Assembly (NCBI GenBank): GCA_036346375.1
Contig: JAYEVE010001202.1
Location: forward strand, 1-64,000
Direction: 5' to 3'
Source: Guadua angustifolia
Taxonomy: Eukaryota > Streptophyta > Magnoliopsida > Poales > Poaceae
DNA: 64,000 nt
Part shown: piece by piece, positions 21,401-32,314 of the stretch
How positions within the stretch are numbered: the stretch's first letter is position 1
How the letters are laid out: each line of letters begins with the position of its first letter
Translations under genes and position numbers: made by a program
Notes under the pieces: model-generated
The model's input: only the letters and a program-made list of their open reading frames with translations
Databases searched by the model: none
What the model was told of the DNA's origin: nothing

Positions 21401-23106
21401 CTGCAAAATAACAACACCATGTATGGTTAGTAAGTCTGGGAAAATTTACAGCATACGGTAACATGTGACAATGAAGAATTGAAAATGGGCAAATTCAGAC
21501 AAGCAGCTATTCTCCAAAATAAAAAGGTTTGAAACGGCAAAGCAAGAAGGTCACCAAGATTGTTGTTGCTCAACTTCAACAATCAAAACAAGATAATGTA
21601 GTGACAGCAGAATTTTGTACAGGTACCAAATCCCCACATAAACAGAAGACAGAAGTTACAGAAAATGTATACCACTGCCAGGAAGTCCATATTTTTTCTT
21701 TCATTGTTGACAGTTGACATTATGCATCAACGAGGGAATATGGACTTTCTTTGGTACGAAAAAAGGTTACAGCTAAATAAGCAGCACGAATCCAGCAAAG
21801 GAAAGGACACAAACACCAGCTTGCCTAGGTTAGATTGTTCTATTCTTAGGGTTGAACGTACTGCATGAACTGTGGTTCATCATTAAAATGTGCTAAACGT
21901 TTCAAATTGAAGTAGTAACTAACAGCTGCAGTTGTGACAGCTATTTCACTTAATTTTTTGATGTGGATGCCTTGAGATCTTACCAAGATTTCCAGCTTAG
22001 GATGATTAAGAAAATCAAGATTATCAAAAGAGATTATGCTTCAAAATCAGCACCTTGGCTATGCTCTATATTAGATTACCAAAAGAGAGTATGCTTCAAA
22101 ATCAGCACCCTTGCTATGCTCTATATTGGCCTCTCGTGCATCACCCATCTTTTCCATTCCCTAACAAATCCCAATGTACATATCCTCAATCAACTTTAGT
22201 TTCAATATTGTAAAAAACAATTGTCTCCAGCTAGTATACACGAGTACAAATAGAGAGGACCGAGTGCACAAAGTAGCCAATTCAAATTTAGCAAATAAAT
22301 GTATAACATAAAAAAGTCTCCGTAGAGAGTTGTACTGTAGTTAAATATACATGCTCATTAGAAGATGTGTAGACAGGAGCGCACAAAGGTTAATCAAGAA
22401 TACAAAAAGGGAGCAAAAAAACTATTTCTTGACAAGAAGGCATCCAAGTCATAGTTGACAACTACCACGGCAGCACTCAATTATTTACCAATTTTCTTAC
22501 TTTTCCAATGTAATTGCTAACTTAAATTTTCTCAAAACGTACTAACTATAAAAGAAATACAACACTGGGAAAAGGAGGAGACCTACATCATTCTAGGGCA
22601 TAAAGCCCTCGTCATGCTTTCTGGCCTCCAACATCAACCATCTTTCCCATTCCCTATCAAATCCCAATTTTAATCTCCTTACATCAGTTCTCACTCAGCT
22701 TTATTACAAAGATAAAAATAAAGCATGCATTGCATATAACCCCCATATATTGCTTGAAATTTCAACTTGGCAATATTAGCCATAAACAACACACTCAGTG
22801 CAAGAATTTTCATTCCATGCTTCTTTCAAGTATTTCTCATTCCACGATCCTAAAGAACCATATAGTAAACCAATTTAGATTCAACCAAAAGGTGCACATC
22901 CATTTCAAACCAAAACAACTTTCAATCTAAGATCCCAAGAGAAACGATCAACTACCAACATATCCCCAGGCGATGCATCCACAAGAACTAGTGTAGACGT
23001 CAACATTACAACACGAAATAGAGAATGCACCAACTACTTAGGTACTTAGAGAAAGATGCAATCTTCAACTCAGAATGATGCAGCACGACCACTAACTTAG
23101 ATGATA
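21401..23106 (-). other. Candidate 3' intron or downstream intergenic DNA
   Basis: AT-rich DNA without a convincing coding frame. It contains the tandem duplication at 21975-22130 and a phrase 'ttcccattccctatcaaatcccaatt' near 22650 repeating one near 22152. It is either a long intron reaching the 3' exon or simply downstream DNA. Confidence 0.3.
21975..22130 (+). repeat. Two-copy tandem repeat, unit about 60 bp
   Basis: The phrase 'caaaagaga(t/g)tatgcttcaa' plus 'aatcagcacc' and 'tgctatgctctatatt' occurs twice in succession (about 22024 and 22080). It is non-coding and a recent slippage-type duplication. Confidence 0.85.
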
Positions 23107-23500
23107 TTAGCGATCCTGACAAACGCGGCTGAAGGAGGTACCCTGGGAGAGCTCGCAGCACGCCCGTGCGCTGGCCGCCGGGTGCGCCGTCAGCCTAGCC
23201 AGCACCGCCGCCGCTGTCAACGGCGATCCCATCATCGCAGCCAGCGGCCTGCACACAAACCACACAACAACCCCATCAGGCCACCGGATCGCCACCTTGT
23301 GTTCCCCCCTGAACAGGTAGATCTACATGGGCGTTCGCTTACCGTGCGGCCGCGAGTGGGGAGGAGTTGGCGAAAGCGGACGGGAGGCGGCGGGGCGGGG
23401 CGGCGATGGGAGGAGGGGCGCGGAGGCCGCGCGCGGCAGAGGGCGCCGGGCGGCGGACGGCGGCGATGACGGTGCGGGAGGCGGCGCCGCGCCACGCCAT
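23107..23500 (-). CDS. Small mitochondrial-type protein, NFD6/NOXY2-like
   Basis: Two exons on the minus strand, 23500-23343 and 23248-23107, join in phase across a GTAAGC donor and a TGTGCAG acceptor. The product is 99 aa: MAWRGAASRTVIAAVRRPAP onward, then SSPLAAAR spanning the junction, LTAAAVLARLTAHPAASARA, and CCELSQGTSFSRVCQDR. The N-terminal half is rich in Arg, Ala and Pro with no acidic residue, a typical mitochondrial presequence composition. The ARLT...ACCELSQGT tail resembles the plant NUCLEAR FUSION DEFECTIVE 6 / NONRESPONDING TO OXYLIPINS 2 family as I recall it. Arabidopsis members are mitochondrial and linked to karyogamy or oxylipin responses; the biochemical role is unclear. 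Exon 1 is far richer in GC than its surroundings, as in many grass genes. It is convergent with B3 copy D. Confidence 0.8.
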
Positions 23501-23650
23501 GGCTAAGGTTTCCGGGGAGGTGGGGGTGGGGAAGTAGTGGCGGCGGCGGGTGGGTTTAGGGTTTTAGAGGGGGGATAAGGATGAGGTGGGCCAGGCTGAT
23601 ATGAGTCGGCCCATTAGAGTTAGATCATTTAGGCTACTCAAGTGATTGGC
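23501..23650 (-). promoter_or_regulatory. Likely 5' UTR and core promoter of the NFD6/NOXY2-like gene
   Basis: The region just upstream of the minus-strand ATG is purine-rich on the plus strand (C/T-rich on the gene strand, with 'cccaccccc' stretches), a usual feature of grass 5' UTRs. GC content falls sharply beyond about 23620. No TATA box was identified with confidence. Confidence 0.35.
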
Positions 23651-25385
23651 TGAGGAATACAAGTTGTAAAGCCCATGAATATTAATTAGCCCATCTGTTC
23701 CTACAGAATAATCATGATTTGGGTAAACTGTGACTAAAATGCCCTCTAATGCACCTCTCTATAAGACTATAACAAATAGAAACGATACAGCACCGTGAGA
23801 AAGATGCATGGGGTTAATATTTTTTTTTTGGGCGAGGAACATGGAGTTAATACTTAACATGGATAATTTGAGAAAACATGTCTAGACATGGGAAAAACCG
23901 CCAAGCAATCCTAGACAAAACTATTGGTAGAAAGTGTCAGAATATTTGAGAACAGAGTGCTACTTAGATTGTAGTATCACTAAACTAAAATGTTCAGTTG
24001 ACCAATAACAATACAATGATTCCTCGCAGATTGATTTTTTTTGCAATGCAACACATGTAACCTCTCCAAGGTACACTCTTGCAGGTGTTGCCCAGGAAAA
24101 CCGTTGTCTAGTCATTTTACAGAGCCCCAGCATGCATCCTCCATTTGTGCGACAGGCAACAACAACCCATCCATCCATCCACAAAACCAACAAGGACAAT
24201 TCAACATCACCATGCAGGCTCCAAAAGTAAGCTTCCAAGCAAGATGGCGCATCCTGTTTGGTGACATTGCACCCAACCATTTGTTCCTAGCTTAGATGAT
24301 ACTGTTTGGGTTGTAATCAGCATCTCCTCCATTTGCTATCCGCTGATGAATTAATCCCCTCTCTCTCCCCCTAGATCTCCCCATCCAGCTTTGTCCCACA
24401 TGGGGGTGGGCACATCTTTTTTCGTTTCTTTTATTCCTTGTATATATGCAATAGACCAAATTGTTAATTATTCACCCATATGCATAATGCATCTCTAGAA
24501 CTTGTCCCCTGCTCCCTCTTCCTTCCTATTGTTGGTTTCTTCCACTCATCCTATACCAGATATGCATACATAGAGATGCCATGTGCTTAATTATTACTTG
24601 ATGGAAATGTGGGGTTGCATAATTGGTAATATGTGGATTGTATATGTCCTAAAAGCATTCTTAATTATCAAACTAAATACTGGCGTGTGATACCTAGCTC
24701 AGCTACATCTGTCAGCGTATAGTTGAAAGTCTTATCAAACAAAATACTGACGTGTGGTACCTAGCTCCGCCAGATTTGTCAGCGCATAGTGCAAAGTCTT
24801 AAGTACTAAACTGATAATATATCATTAGATATCAACGGAGTTAACCCTTTTGGTTGAAGTCAGAACGGCAACACAAGCATTAGCGTAGGCTTTGGCATTG
24901 GGACAATGAACGGTCCCAAATCCAATTCAGCGGTACGTGCCACATATTCATGATCTTGTAGATCGAGCACCAAGACCTAGCTAGTTAGGAAACATAGCAA
25001 GATGTTGACTAGATCAAATCCAAGCATATATATATGTGCAACGCTGTGGACAAAAAATCCCTCCATCTCAATCATGCGATTCCTCTATATATACATCACT
25101 ACATGCTCCTGTCCCATAAAATACAAGCCTAGCTAGCAGGCTACACTATATTCCCAAATGGCATCATTGGAAAAGGAACAGTCAATAAATATGCGCTACG
25201 GATCAAGAACTCAATTCTTTCATATGCAACCATCACTGTATATGTCATTCTCCCCAAGATGGAGACTTGGACCGGAAATCCCCAATGCCTGTCCTTCTCG
25301 CTGTTTCTGCGAATAAAAACTTTCACTATTAGCTATATAATCATATATCCATTAATATTATCTGTCATCGATGTCGAGGAACTTA
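23651..25385. other. Intergenic DNA without a recognised gene
   Basis: No coding homology seen. A diverged direct duplication lies at about 24675-24800: 'aaatactg(g/a)cgtgtg(a/g)tacctagctc' and 'gtcagcg(t/c)atag' occur twice about 66 bp apart. A short (CATC)n-like run is near 24168-24182. Confidence 0.4.
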
Positions 25386-25775
25386 GGCCCTGTTTGTTTC
25401 AGCTGGGGATTATGGAAAGCAGCTTTTAAAAACTAGATTGTAAAAGCTGGATTGTTAAAAAACTGGAGGTTGAAAAGCTCATGGTTGTTTGGTAACCCAG
25501 ATTATAGTTGGGGGCAATGGTGGGTAATTTTGGTTGAAGTTAAGGAAAGCTAGGGAAAGCTGGGGGCAATGGTGGGTAATTTTGGTTGAAGTTGGATGGG
25601 TATTGTGGTCCTTTGTAAAAAAAAGTTGGGAAAAGCTTGGGAAGAGTGGATTGTGGGATTGCTACAATCTGGCCTCCAGATTGTTATAATCTAGATTAAA
25701 AGCTTGTTGTTTGTTGCCCTTCCAGCTTTTAAAAGCTGCTTTCCACAATCCCTAACTGAAACAAACAGGGTCTTA
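25383..25775. mobile_element. Tourist/PIF-Harbinger-type MITE with TTA duplication
   Basis: The element (25386-25772, 387 bp) begins GGCCCTGTTTGTTTCAG and ends with its near-perfect inverse (CTGAAACAAACAGGGTC, one mismatch). TTA flanks it at 25383-25385 and 25773-25775. It contains an internal 61-bp tandem duplication (about 25508-25592, 'gggggcaatggtgggtaatt' twice) and many 'aaaagct' words that form inverted repeats. It has no coding capacity. Confidence 0.88.
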
Positions 25776-26266
25776 ATTGCATGTATTGCAGCTCAAGGTT
25801 AAGACACATAGTAGAAACGGATGACGACAGTGTACTGCAGGCACAGTGGTTATTATAACTGTTGAGACTATGGATGCTATAGGTTAGATAAACGATCTAG
25901 ATTAGGTCCCATATCAATTGGACTACCGAGATAACGGGAATTAGAATGCATGCATACGCAGCGCATGTGGGTATGCAAGCAGTATTAGAAGGATAATTAT
26001 TTATTTCTACTCCATTAAGTGCATTATTAGTTTCATTTTTTTAATAGTTGACTTGGGATTTTCTTCAAAACGCACGCTTCCGTATGAATTAAGCACGTAG
26101 TACTAGTAGCACTTGCGTGTATATATATATATATGCTGCCGACCCGAATAGAATTGTTCTCAAATTAAGTTTGAAATGTATACAGAGGTAAATCAATTAA
26201 ACATGCATGGAGAGCACTAGTCTACTGGCACTGCCTCATGTAGTTTGCATCATCTAGCTACTATAT

Positions 26267-26547
26267 ATAGGCCTTGTTTATTTAGGCTTTTTCACTAGTT
26301 TAAAAGCTAAAACCTAAACAAACGAGTAGCTTTTTATCTGGGCTTTTCAAAAGCCATAAACCTCCATATAACTAAAAGCCAAAAGCCACTAGAGATAGTC
26401 TTTTTTAACTTATTGATGGTTGATTATATAAAATTACCCATCTATATCACGTACAAAACCCATTAGCTTTTAAGTTATTTAAGCCAAAAAATTAGCTTTA
26501 AACTATAAACCAAAAAGCCCAAATTAATCTAAACAAACAGGGCCATA
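26267..26547. mobile_element. Tourist-like MITE, family shared with 63101-63395
   Basis: The element (26270-26544, 275 bp) has ends GGCCTTGTTTATTTAGGC and AAACAAACAGGGCC and ATA on both sides. Internal words 'tttatctgggcttttcaaaa' and 'gccataaac' recur in the element at 63101-63395 read on the other strand. Confidence 0.8.
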
Positions 26548-26867
26548 GTTTATATAAAGGTGCATACGTAACCCGCATGTCAATATGTATAAATACAACC
26601 AGTTAGTTAGTGAGATTCAAGACACCTCCTTCGTTACGAGGTCAAAAAAAATCCTAAAAATATATATAACCCTAGAAATTCTCGATTAACCTAGGATTTG
26701 TCCAGCATGATGTTGCTAGCAGGCTTGATATATATCCCTGTGCAGAACGCAATTGTTCCCAGTCCTGATGCAGGTACAGAAGAGCATGCAGTCCTATGCC
26801 GAGCACAATCTTATGCCTAAAAATCGCGCAGATAAAATTAAAAACAGTATTTCACCAAACTGTTCAC

Positions 26868-27156
26868 TCCTGGTTGGTTGCCTGGTTCACACAGCCAGAC
26901 TCGCAGGAGCCAGGAAACAGGGAACCAGTGTTTGGTTGTTCGTTGTATCGTGTGACCCTGCACCCATGCATGTAAGATGGCTATTTGGTTGCCTGCGCGT
27001 GGTGCGGATGCCAGACCAATACGATGCACAAAGCACTCGCAGCCATACTCGTGGGATACGAGTTCTATGACCGTTTTCTCAGAACCAGACTGAGATGGTG
27101 CATGCTCCTACGGCCAGGCTCGTACGAGGCGGCAACCAAACAGCCCCTAATACAGA
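26868..27156. mobile_element. Candidate MITE, GGGGCTGTTTGGTTGCC family
   Basis: The right edge reads GGCAACCAAACAGCCCCTAA. The left side carries TGGTTGGTTGCCTGG and a further 'tttggttgcctgcgcgtgg' (about 26982) in the same style. Words such as 'tttggttgcctgc' are also found at 60535-60550. No exact left end or duplication was found; this is a probable but unbounded non-autonomous element. Confidence 0.4.
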
Positions 27157-27193
27157 GGATACGAACCATATATAGCAGCTAGTAAATACTTAC

Positions 27194-27632
27194 CTGATAG
27201 CCCACGGTAGTTTCTTCTTTTCATTGTAAAGATGCGTGTCAAGGCTGCTAATGGACATACGCTCATACACAAGGAGAAGATCTCGCCGCTGCTGTGGCTC
27301 CAGCCAATGAGCTGCACGAGGTTTCAGTGCCTCAGCCGGCTTATGATCCAAAAATTAGAGACAACGAGGGCCAAATAAGTCAACACAATACAACAACATT
27401 TGATGAGATGGGCAAATAGTACTGATGGTGACAAATTTTGTTGAAATCTATAAAGCTAAAATGCAAACAACTTCGAGATGACGAGGCGAGCTATGGCCAC
27501 TACGAGCAGCCCCGTCCCTCCGCCACTGCCTGCAGCCTGCAGCTCTTGGGCGTTCTTTTTGTTGCCACCTCAAGGTTCAGTCCCTTCAAGAATCCTTGGT
27601 CACTGACCGCGAACCCTTCTTCCCTTAGCTTC
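27194..27632 (-). pseudogene. L-type lectin receptor kinase fragment, degraded
   Basis: On the minus strand the kinase N-lobe is recognisable. First, KLREEGFAVSDQGF (a decayed glycine-rich loop, cf. KLGEGGFG) and GFLKGLNLEVATKR (the VAIK lysine strand) lie at about 27632-27560. Then IISRLRH-stop-NLVQLIGWSH, and after a frameshift LLLVYERMSISSLDTHLYN and PWAIR, lie at 27347-27194, ending at a GTAAGT-like donor. CGA has become TGA inside the RLRHRN motif. The ectodomain, membrane segment and C-lobe are absent. This arrangement matches plant L-type lectin receptor-like kinases by recall. It is a dead fragment with no neighbouring intact copy. Confidence 0.8.
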
Positions 27633-27979
27633 GGCTTGCCTGGGAAGTAGGGTTCGGTATTTGGTTTAGTCGGTTCTTGTCGAGTCTTTTTTATTCAGGT
27701 TAGTTCATTAGACTATTGAAATATAAAGTGTTCTTGATGATTTGTTTTAAGAAGAGAGTTGCGTTATATTTTAACTATAAGAGAAATTCATCTCAAAGTG
27801 GAGATTGTTGAAGTTGAGCCCGATACGAATTCGTTTTTTACTACATCTTAAATCTACTTCTACATAGAGTATGTTATATTCTACTATTAATATGTGATTA
27901 ATGCTTCAATACTTTCCCTTCTAATACAGGTTGCACAAATCTTAAAGCAAGCGAAAGGGTAAATAATCATCATCTATTC

Positions 27980-28215
27980 TTCGGGCCTGTTTGGCAGGGA
28001 TTCAGCTTCTCCAGATTCTAAGAATCTGGTGAAGCTGAAAATTTTAGCTTCACCAGATTCATGAAGCTGGAGCTGTGAGTACATTAAGAGTGTTTAGATA
28101 GATCATCTTGTTTACATTTTAGACAAAAATATAAACTTAATTCACTTTATTTTAGCCTACAAATTTCAGATTTTAGGAGAAGCTGGAATCTGGAGCTCTA
28201 CCAAACAGGCCCTTC
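27980..28215. mobile_element. Tourist-like MITE, 230 bp, family M1
   Basis: The element (27983-28212) is bounded by GGGCCTGTTTGGCAGGGA and CTACCAAACAGGCCC and flanked by TTC at 27980-27982 and 28213-28215. The core ('tttagacaaaaatataaact' and 'cttaattcactttattttagcc') is the inverse of the cores of 43557-43777 and 58790-59019, defining a three-copy family in this window. Confidence 0.88.
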
Positions 28216-31200
28216 ATTCATGTTTTAATATTTGTGCAACTATCAAAAAGAAAGTATGGAAGCACATCTATAAATACGTCCCTATAGTTCATAAGAAGAG
28301 AAAGAGTTTCATTGCAAACATCTCCTCATATAGTGATATAGCCTTTGTGCGTTCGTGATTTTTCTCCAAAGGGTTTTTCACGTAAATTCCTTGTGTCCCG
28401 TTTCCTTTGATCCTATATTTTGCTGTGGGTTTTGTAACAGGTTTGTTTTGATTATTTTGGTTTTTGACTAGTGAGAGTGTCAAATTTAACAAATAAAAAT
28501 GAAAAACGGAACCTAATAAGCTGAATTACATTCGGTATTTCAGTTAATACTGTATTAGCAAGGTAGCAGAGGCTGCAGAGCACATGGGTGGGAGTGTGGG
28601 ACTTCGCGCTGGCTGCCAGGAGAAGTTCGATCGGTTTCTTCGGCCTATTCCGTTTCCGACCGAGCCATACACCGATCACTGAACAGATTGGATTTTAAAA
28701 CCGAGCCGAGGCGAACAACGTAAACCAAGAAAAACCAGAGACAATTCTGGTTTTCTCAGTTTCGTTCGGTGTGGTGTGGTTTAAACGGTTCAGTAAAAAA
28801 ATGCCCACCGAGAAGTTGTCAGTGGCAAAGACCTGCAGCTTGCTGAATTAAGCGAAATCACTTCAGTCCGATTCCTTTCTTGAAATAAATAATCATCTTC
28901 CATGACCTCATCGTTGAAGAGGTTTGATGGTCCTTTTTAGCCGTCGGCGGTGCTAGAGAAGCCATACAAAGATGCTCAGACCGATCGAGAATGAGATATA
29001 ACCGGCGGACACACCGGCCACCACCACTAGCTAGCGACGTTTGGATGCCCTTCGAGCCGGGAGGAGGCGGTGCAGCTCCTGAACACGCACAAAAACTTGA
29101 GGGGTATTACATATTTTTTCGAATTCGATCAGAATTCAGAAGTGATCGATCGATGTCATATCGATCTATTCTATTTAATTATATTATTAAAACGATAAAA
29201 GAATCTACTATATTCTCTTTTAAAGGCTAGAAATTCCTACATTAATAAAAGAAAAAAAGAAAAAAAAATCTATACTGTGATTTTTCATGGATCCAGATTA
29301 TAAAGTTGGGATTAATCTATATATAGACATGAGAATTGTTATAGTTATGTAAGGAATAAAATTGTAATTCCATCGTAAACATTAGAGCTGTATAACAAAT
29401 GCATCTCTATGTTTCAATATAAAACATATGCGCGGTAGCATCTAGGAAAATTCAGCTAGTCCATGCGACACCAAGATAGATCTTGACTAGCCATTTATGG
29501 CCCCTCCAATGCACATCTCTCCCTCACTCACACACACATATCTCTCTAAGGTACGTATGGCCAGCTGGCCACTGCCAGAAGTCATCCTTAACGGTTTTTC
29601 GTCTATTCCCTGGAGGTCAGGAAATATATATCTAGCTACGTACCCAGACAACCGGAATGTTCGTACTTTATTATGAGCGTGACTAGGGCGCATATTAATT
29701 AATGCGTTTTGGAACTAATCTAAGCAAAGCATGTTCTCTCATCGAATGTCGCATGTTCATATATGCATGTTCGCTTGTTACGTTAATGTCATATCTAGTT
29801 TGGCTTGGCCGGCCATATATATGTATGCATCAACGGGTCGATGGTCCTGTCCTGCTTGTCCTTCTCTCCCCCATTTTATTCGAACAACAAAGTAGCATCC
29901 ATGTATGGTGTTTTCGATCGACCGATGCTTGCTAATTCATGCTAGGACAATGTGAAAGAATGTTTCTGTGCATGTTCTTTTTTGCAGAAATTAAGGCGCT
30001 AGATAGACACCACCAGGGGGGCCTACCAAAATTGCTTTAATTAATTAACTTGTCGTAGTGTCAATGTATGCATGTTAATTGCTCCAAAAACCAAGATATC
30101 GACATTCTAATTAATTAGAAAAAAAACTTTATTTATCATTCCTGCCCTGAAAATGTTCATCCCAGATATGTTTTGGTCTTTTAGTTCTAGCTAAACCCAT
30201 TTCAACATTGCTAGTATTAAATAGAGGATTAAATAATTATATAGCCCTTGGATTCCATATATGGATAAAGTCAAAGTTTGATCTCAACATCCAATAGTCG
30301 AAACACATATCTCCAAACCATCTAACAGCCAGAAACGCTAACAAATTAAAGATCAGACGCTGGATAATTAGCAAAACCTATTAAATTAACCAAAAGATCG
30401 CGCGCATGCATGAATGGAGATGAAACTAAAGTACTCTTCTTTAAGTATAGCTGTTCAGACAAAAGGGGAACAGGCTCTCTCACTGTCTTTTCCTTTTTGT
30501 TATGCAAAAAACGATTTCTGCCTTGTACTGAACTGAACATGCATTTCCCACACCCATAAACTAAGCTTCCTGTTGAACACACTCTAATGCATGGTCCTCC
30601 ATCCCCAGATCTGCAAGCCTCATTCAAACAAGCTATTTAAGTTAATTGGCAAGAAAAGAAAAAAAAATGAGCTTGCCATCTGTCCGAACACGTTCGCTAT
30701 TTATGAACATTTTTCTTTGTGTCGAAAAATATATAAAACTGCAAGCCAGACAGAAACTTGTCCTGGACACACTTGCTATGGTCCCGCTTTCAGCTAAAAA
30801 AGGTGTTCAAACAAGCCATCATTGTGCGTACCACTATCTGTATCACGTACGTGTTCGTATGTCGTGTTATTGCTGCTGGTGGTGCATTCTGGCATAACAT
30901 GCATGCATCCGTACGTGTGTGTATATATATATCATACAAATATACGAATTCAAATGAGTAAATTGCACCATGTGTCTATAGGCTTGTGAGGTAGGTCTAT
31001 TTGGGCGCATGAACTAGGAAACTAGACATGCATCTTTACCCCTGAAGTTGTAAAACCGTGAGGGTGGTTCAAAGGTGGTTTTAGCTTGTTGACAAAGCAT
31101 CCGCGTACGTCGTGGCCTCGTCAGTGATGAGCACCGATGTGGTGCGGACGTGCCATCCTTCTCACCCCCTCTCTCCTCCTCCCTCGTCCTTGAACTCAAC

Positions 31201-32020
31201 CGCGAAATGGCACTGCAGATCAATTTTTTTTTACAAATCTAGTCCCTATATGACAAAAATTGCAAATGTAGCTTTCTTATTGAACGTGGATGAACAGACA
31301 GAAGACACATGTCCCCTGCCACGCTATGGAACCGCAGTAAGGCGCCTAGGGCCTGGACCGCAGCAATGCACGGCCGGTGCGGGAGGAGTAGGAGGTCTGT
31401 CGCGGTAGGCTCCTACCGTATTTTCCGTGTGCTCCCTAGCGCCCTTTCGTGCTACCAGACCATGACAGATGACACGCGTCACGTATCGAGTCTTCCGCGC
31501 TCAATGAGAGGGCTACATTTATAAATTTGAACTAAATCCCAAAACCTACCATGGAATTACCACCTATCCAAACAGAGCTTCAGTGGGAACATGATTGCTA
31601 TGGGAACCGGTTCTGTGAAGTTGGCATTCCAGCAAGCACTGTTGCAAAATAAGGAAGTTATGCATTATTCATCAATAGTACCGGTACATATTTGTCTTCC
31701 AACATATGATTAAATGTATATAGCCATGTGCTCGTGCGTTGCAACAGAAACTTAAATTTGTGATAAAAATTTATTTGCAAAGAGCATTAACCTTACCTAA
31801 ATAATAATGTTCACTCTGAATGTGCAATGGTTAAAATTTTAAATCAATTCATCGAAACATATAAAATCCAAGCGCCTTTTTATAAACTCGAGCTTAAAAT
31901 TATCTTTAATTTCACATACTTAAATAATAACATCACAGCACTTGGAATTGTAAATTTGTAATGCCATAATTCAAGATCGATCGATTGACCGAGAGAGACA
32001 TCACCTAAAGGCATTGAAGA
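28216..32020. other. Long intergenic stretch without a supported gene
   Basis: I find no coding homology, tRNA or rRNA signature. The composition is AT-rich with scattered (TA)n runs (for example 30921-30931). The phrase 'atagccatgtgctcgtgcgttgcaac' near 31722 resembles a Helitron-type 3' end on the minus strand but lacks the CTRR terminus. Short frames around 29000-29100 and 30600-30900 are unsupported. Confidence 0.4.
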
Positions 32021-32023
32021 GAT

Positions 32024-32314
32024 ATGCATCATTCGTATGTGGCTACCACCATCAGCGGCGTATGTGGCTTGTACGTCTTACTCCGGCTACACCATAGCGC
32101 CACCTCATTAACCAGCTCCACCGCCTCCTCGCATCCCCCTACGAGCGCCTCCCCTAACCTATTGACATCATCCACCGCAGCAAGCTCCAGCAGCGCCGCC
32201 AGCCTATCTCGTCGCCCACCACCGACGACCTGCCTCTGTGCCACATTGACGAGATCAAGAAGGTTGCCCATTACCTCCGCTCAATGGATAAGCTTAACAC
32301 ATCTGCAGGAGAAG
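32024..32314 (+). other. GC-rich gene-like fragment of unknown origin
   Basis: A sharply bounded C-rich segment in AT-rich surroundings. Two overlapping frames give coding-like peptides, for example LINQLHRLLASPYERLP, then after a stop IDIIHRSKLQQRRQPISSP and LPLCHIDEIKKVAHYLRSMD, ending at a possible donor-like position near 32310. The charged, helical peptide looks like real former coding sequence, but I do not recognise the family. It is broken by at least one stop and one frame change. Confidence 0.35.

Noticed and set aside
23232..23495. Alternative minus-strand frame in the NFD6/NOXY2-like first exon
   Set aside because: It starts at GTG, is only Arg/Pro-rich, and does not join to a conserved second exon, whereas the frame from the ATG at 23500 does.
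31700..31760. Possible Helitron 3' end ('gttgcaacgcacgagcacatgg' on the minus strand)
   Set aside because: The terminus reads CTAT rather than CTRR, and no partner TC start could be located.
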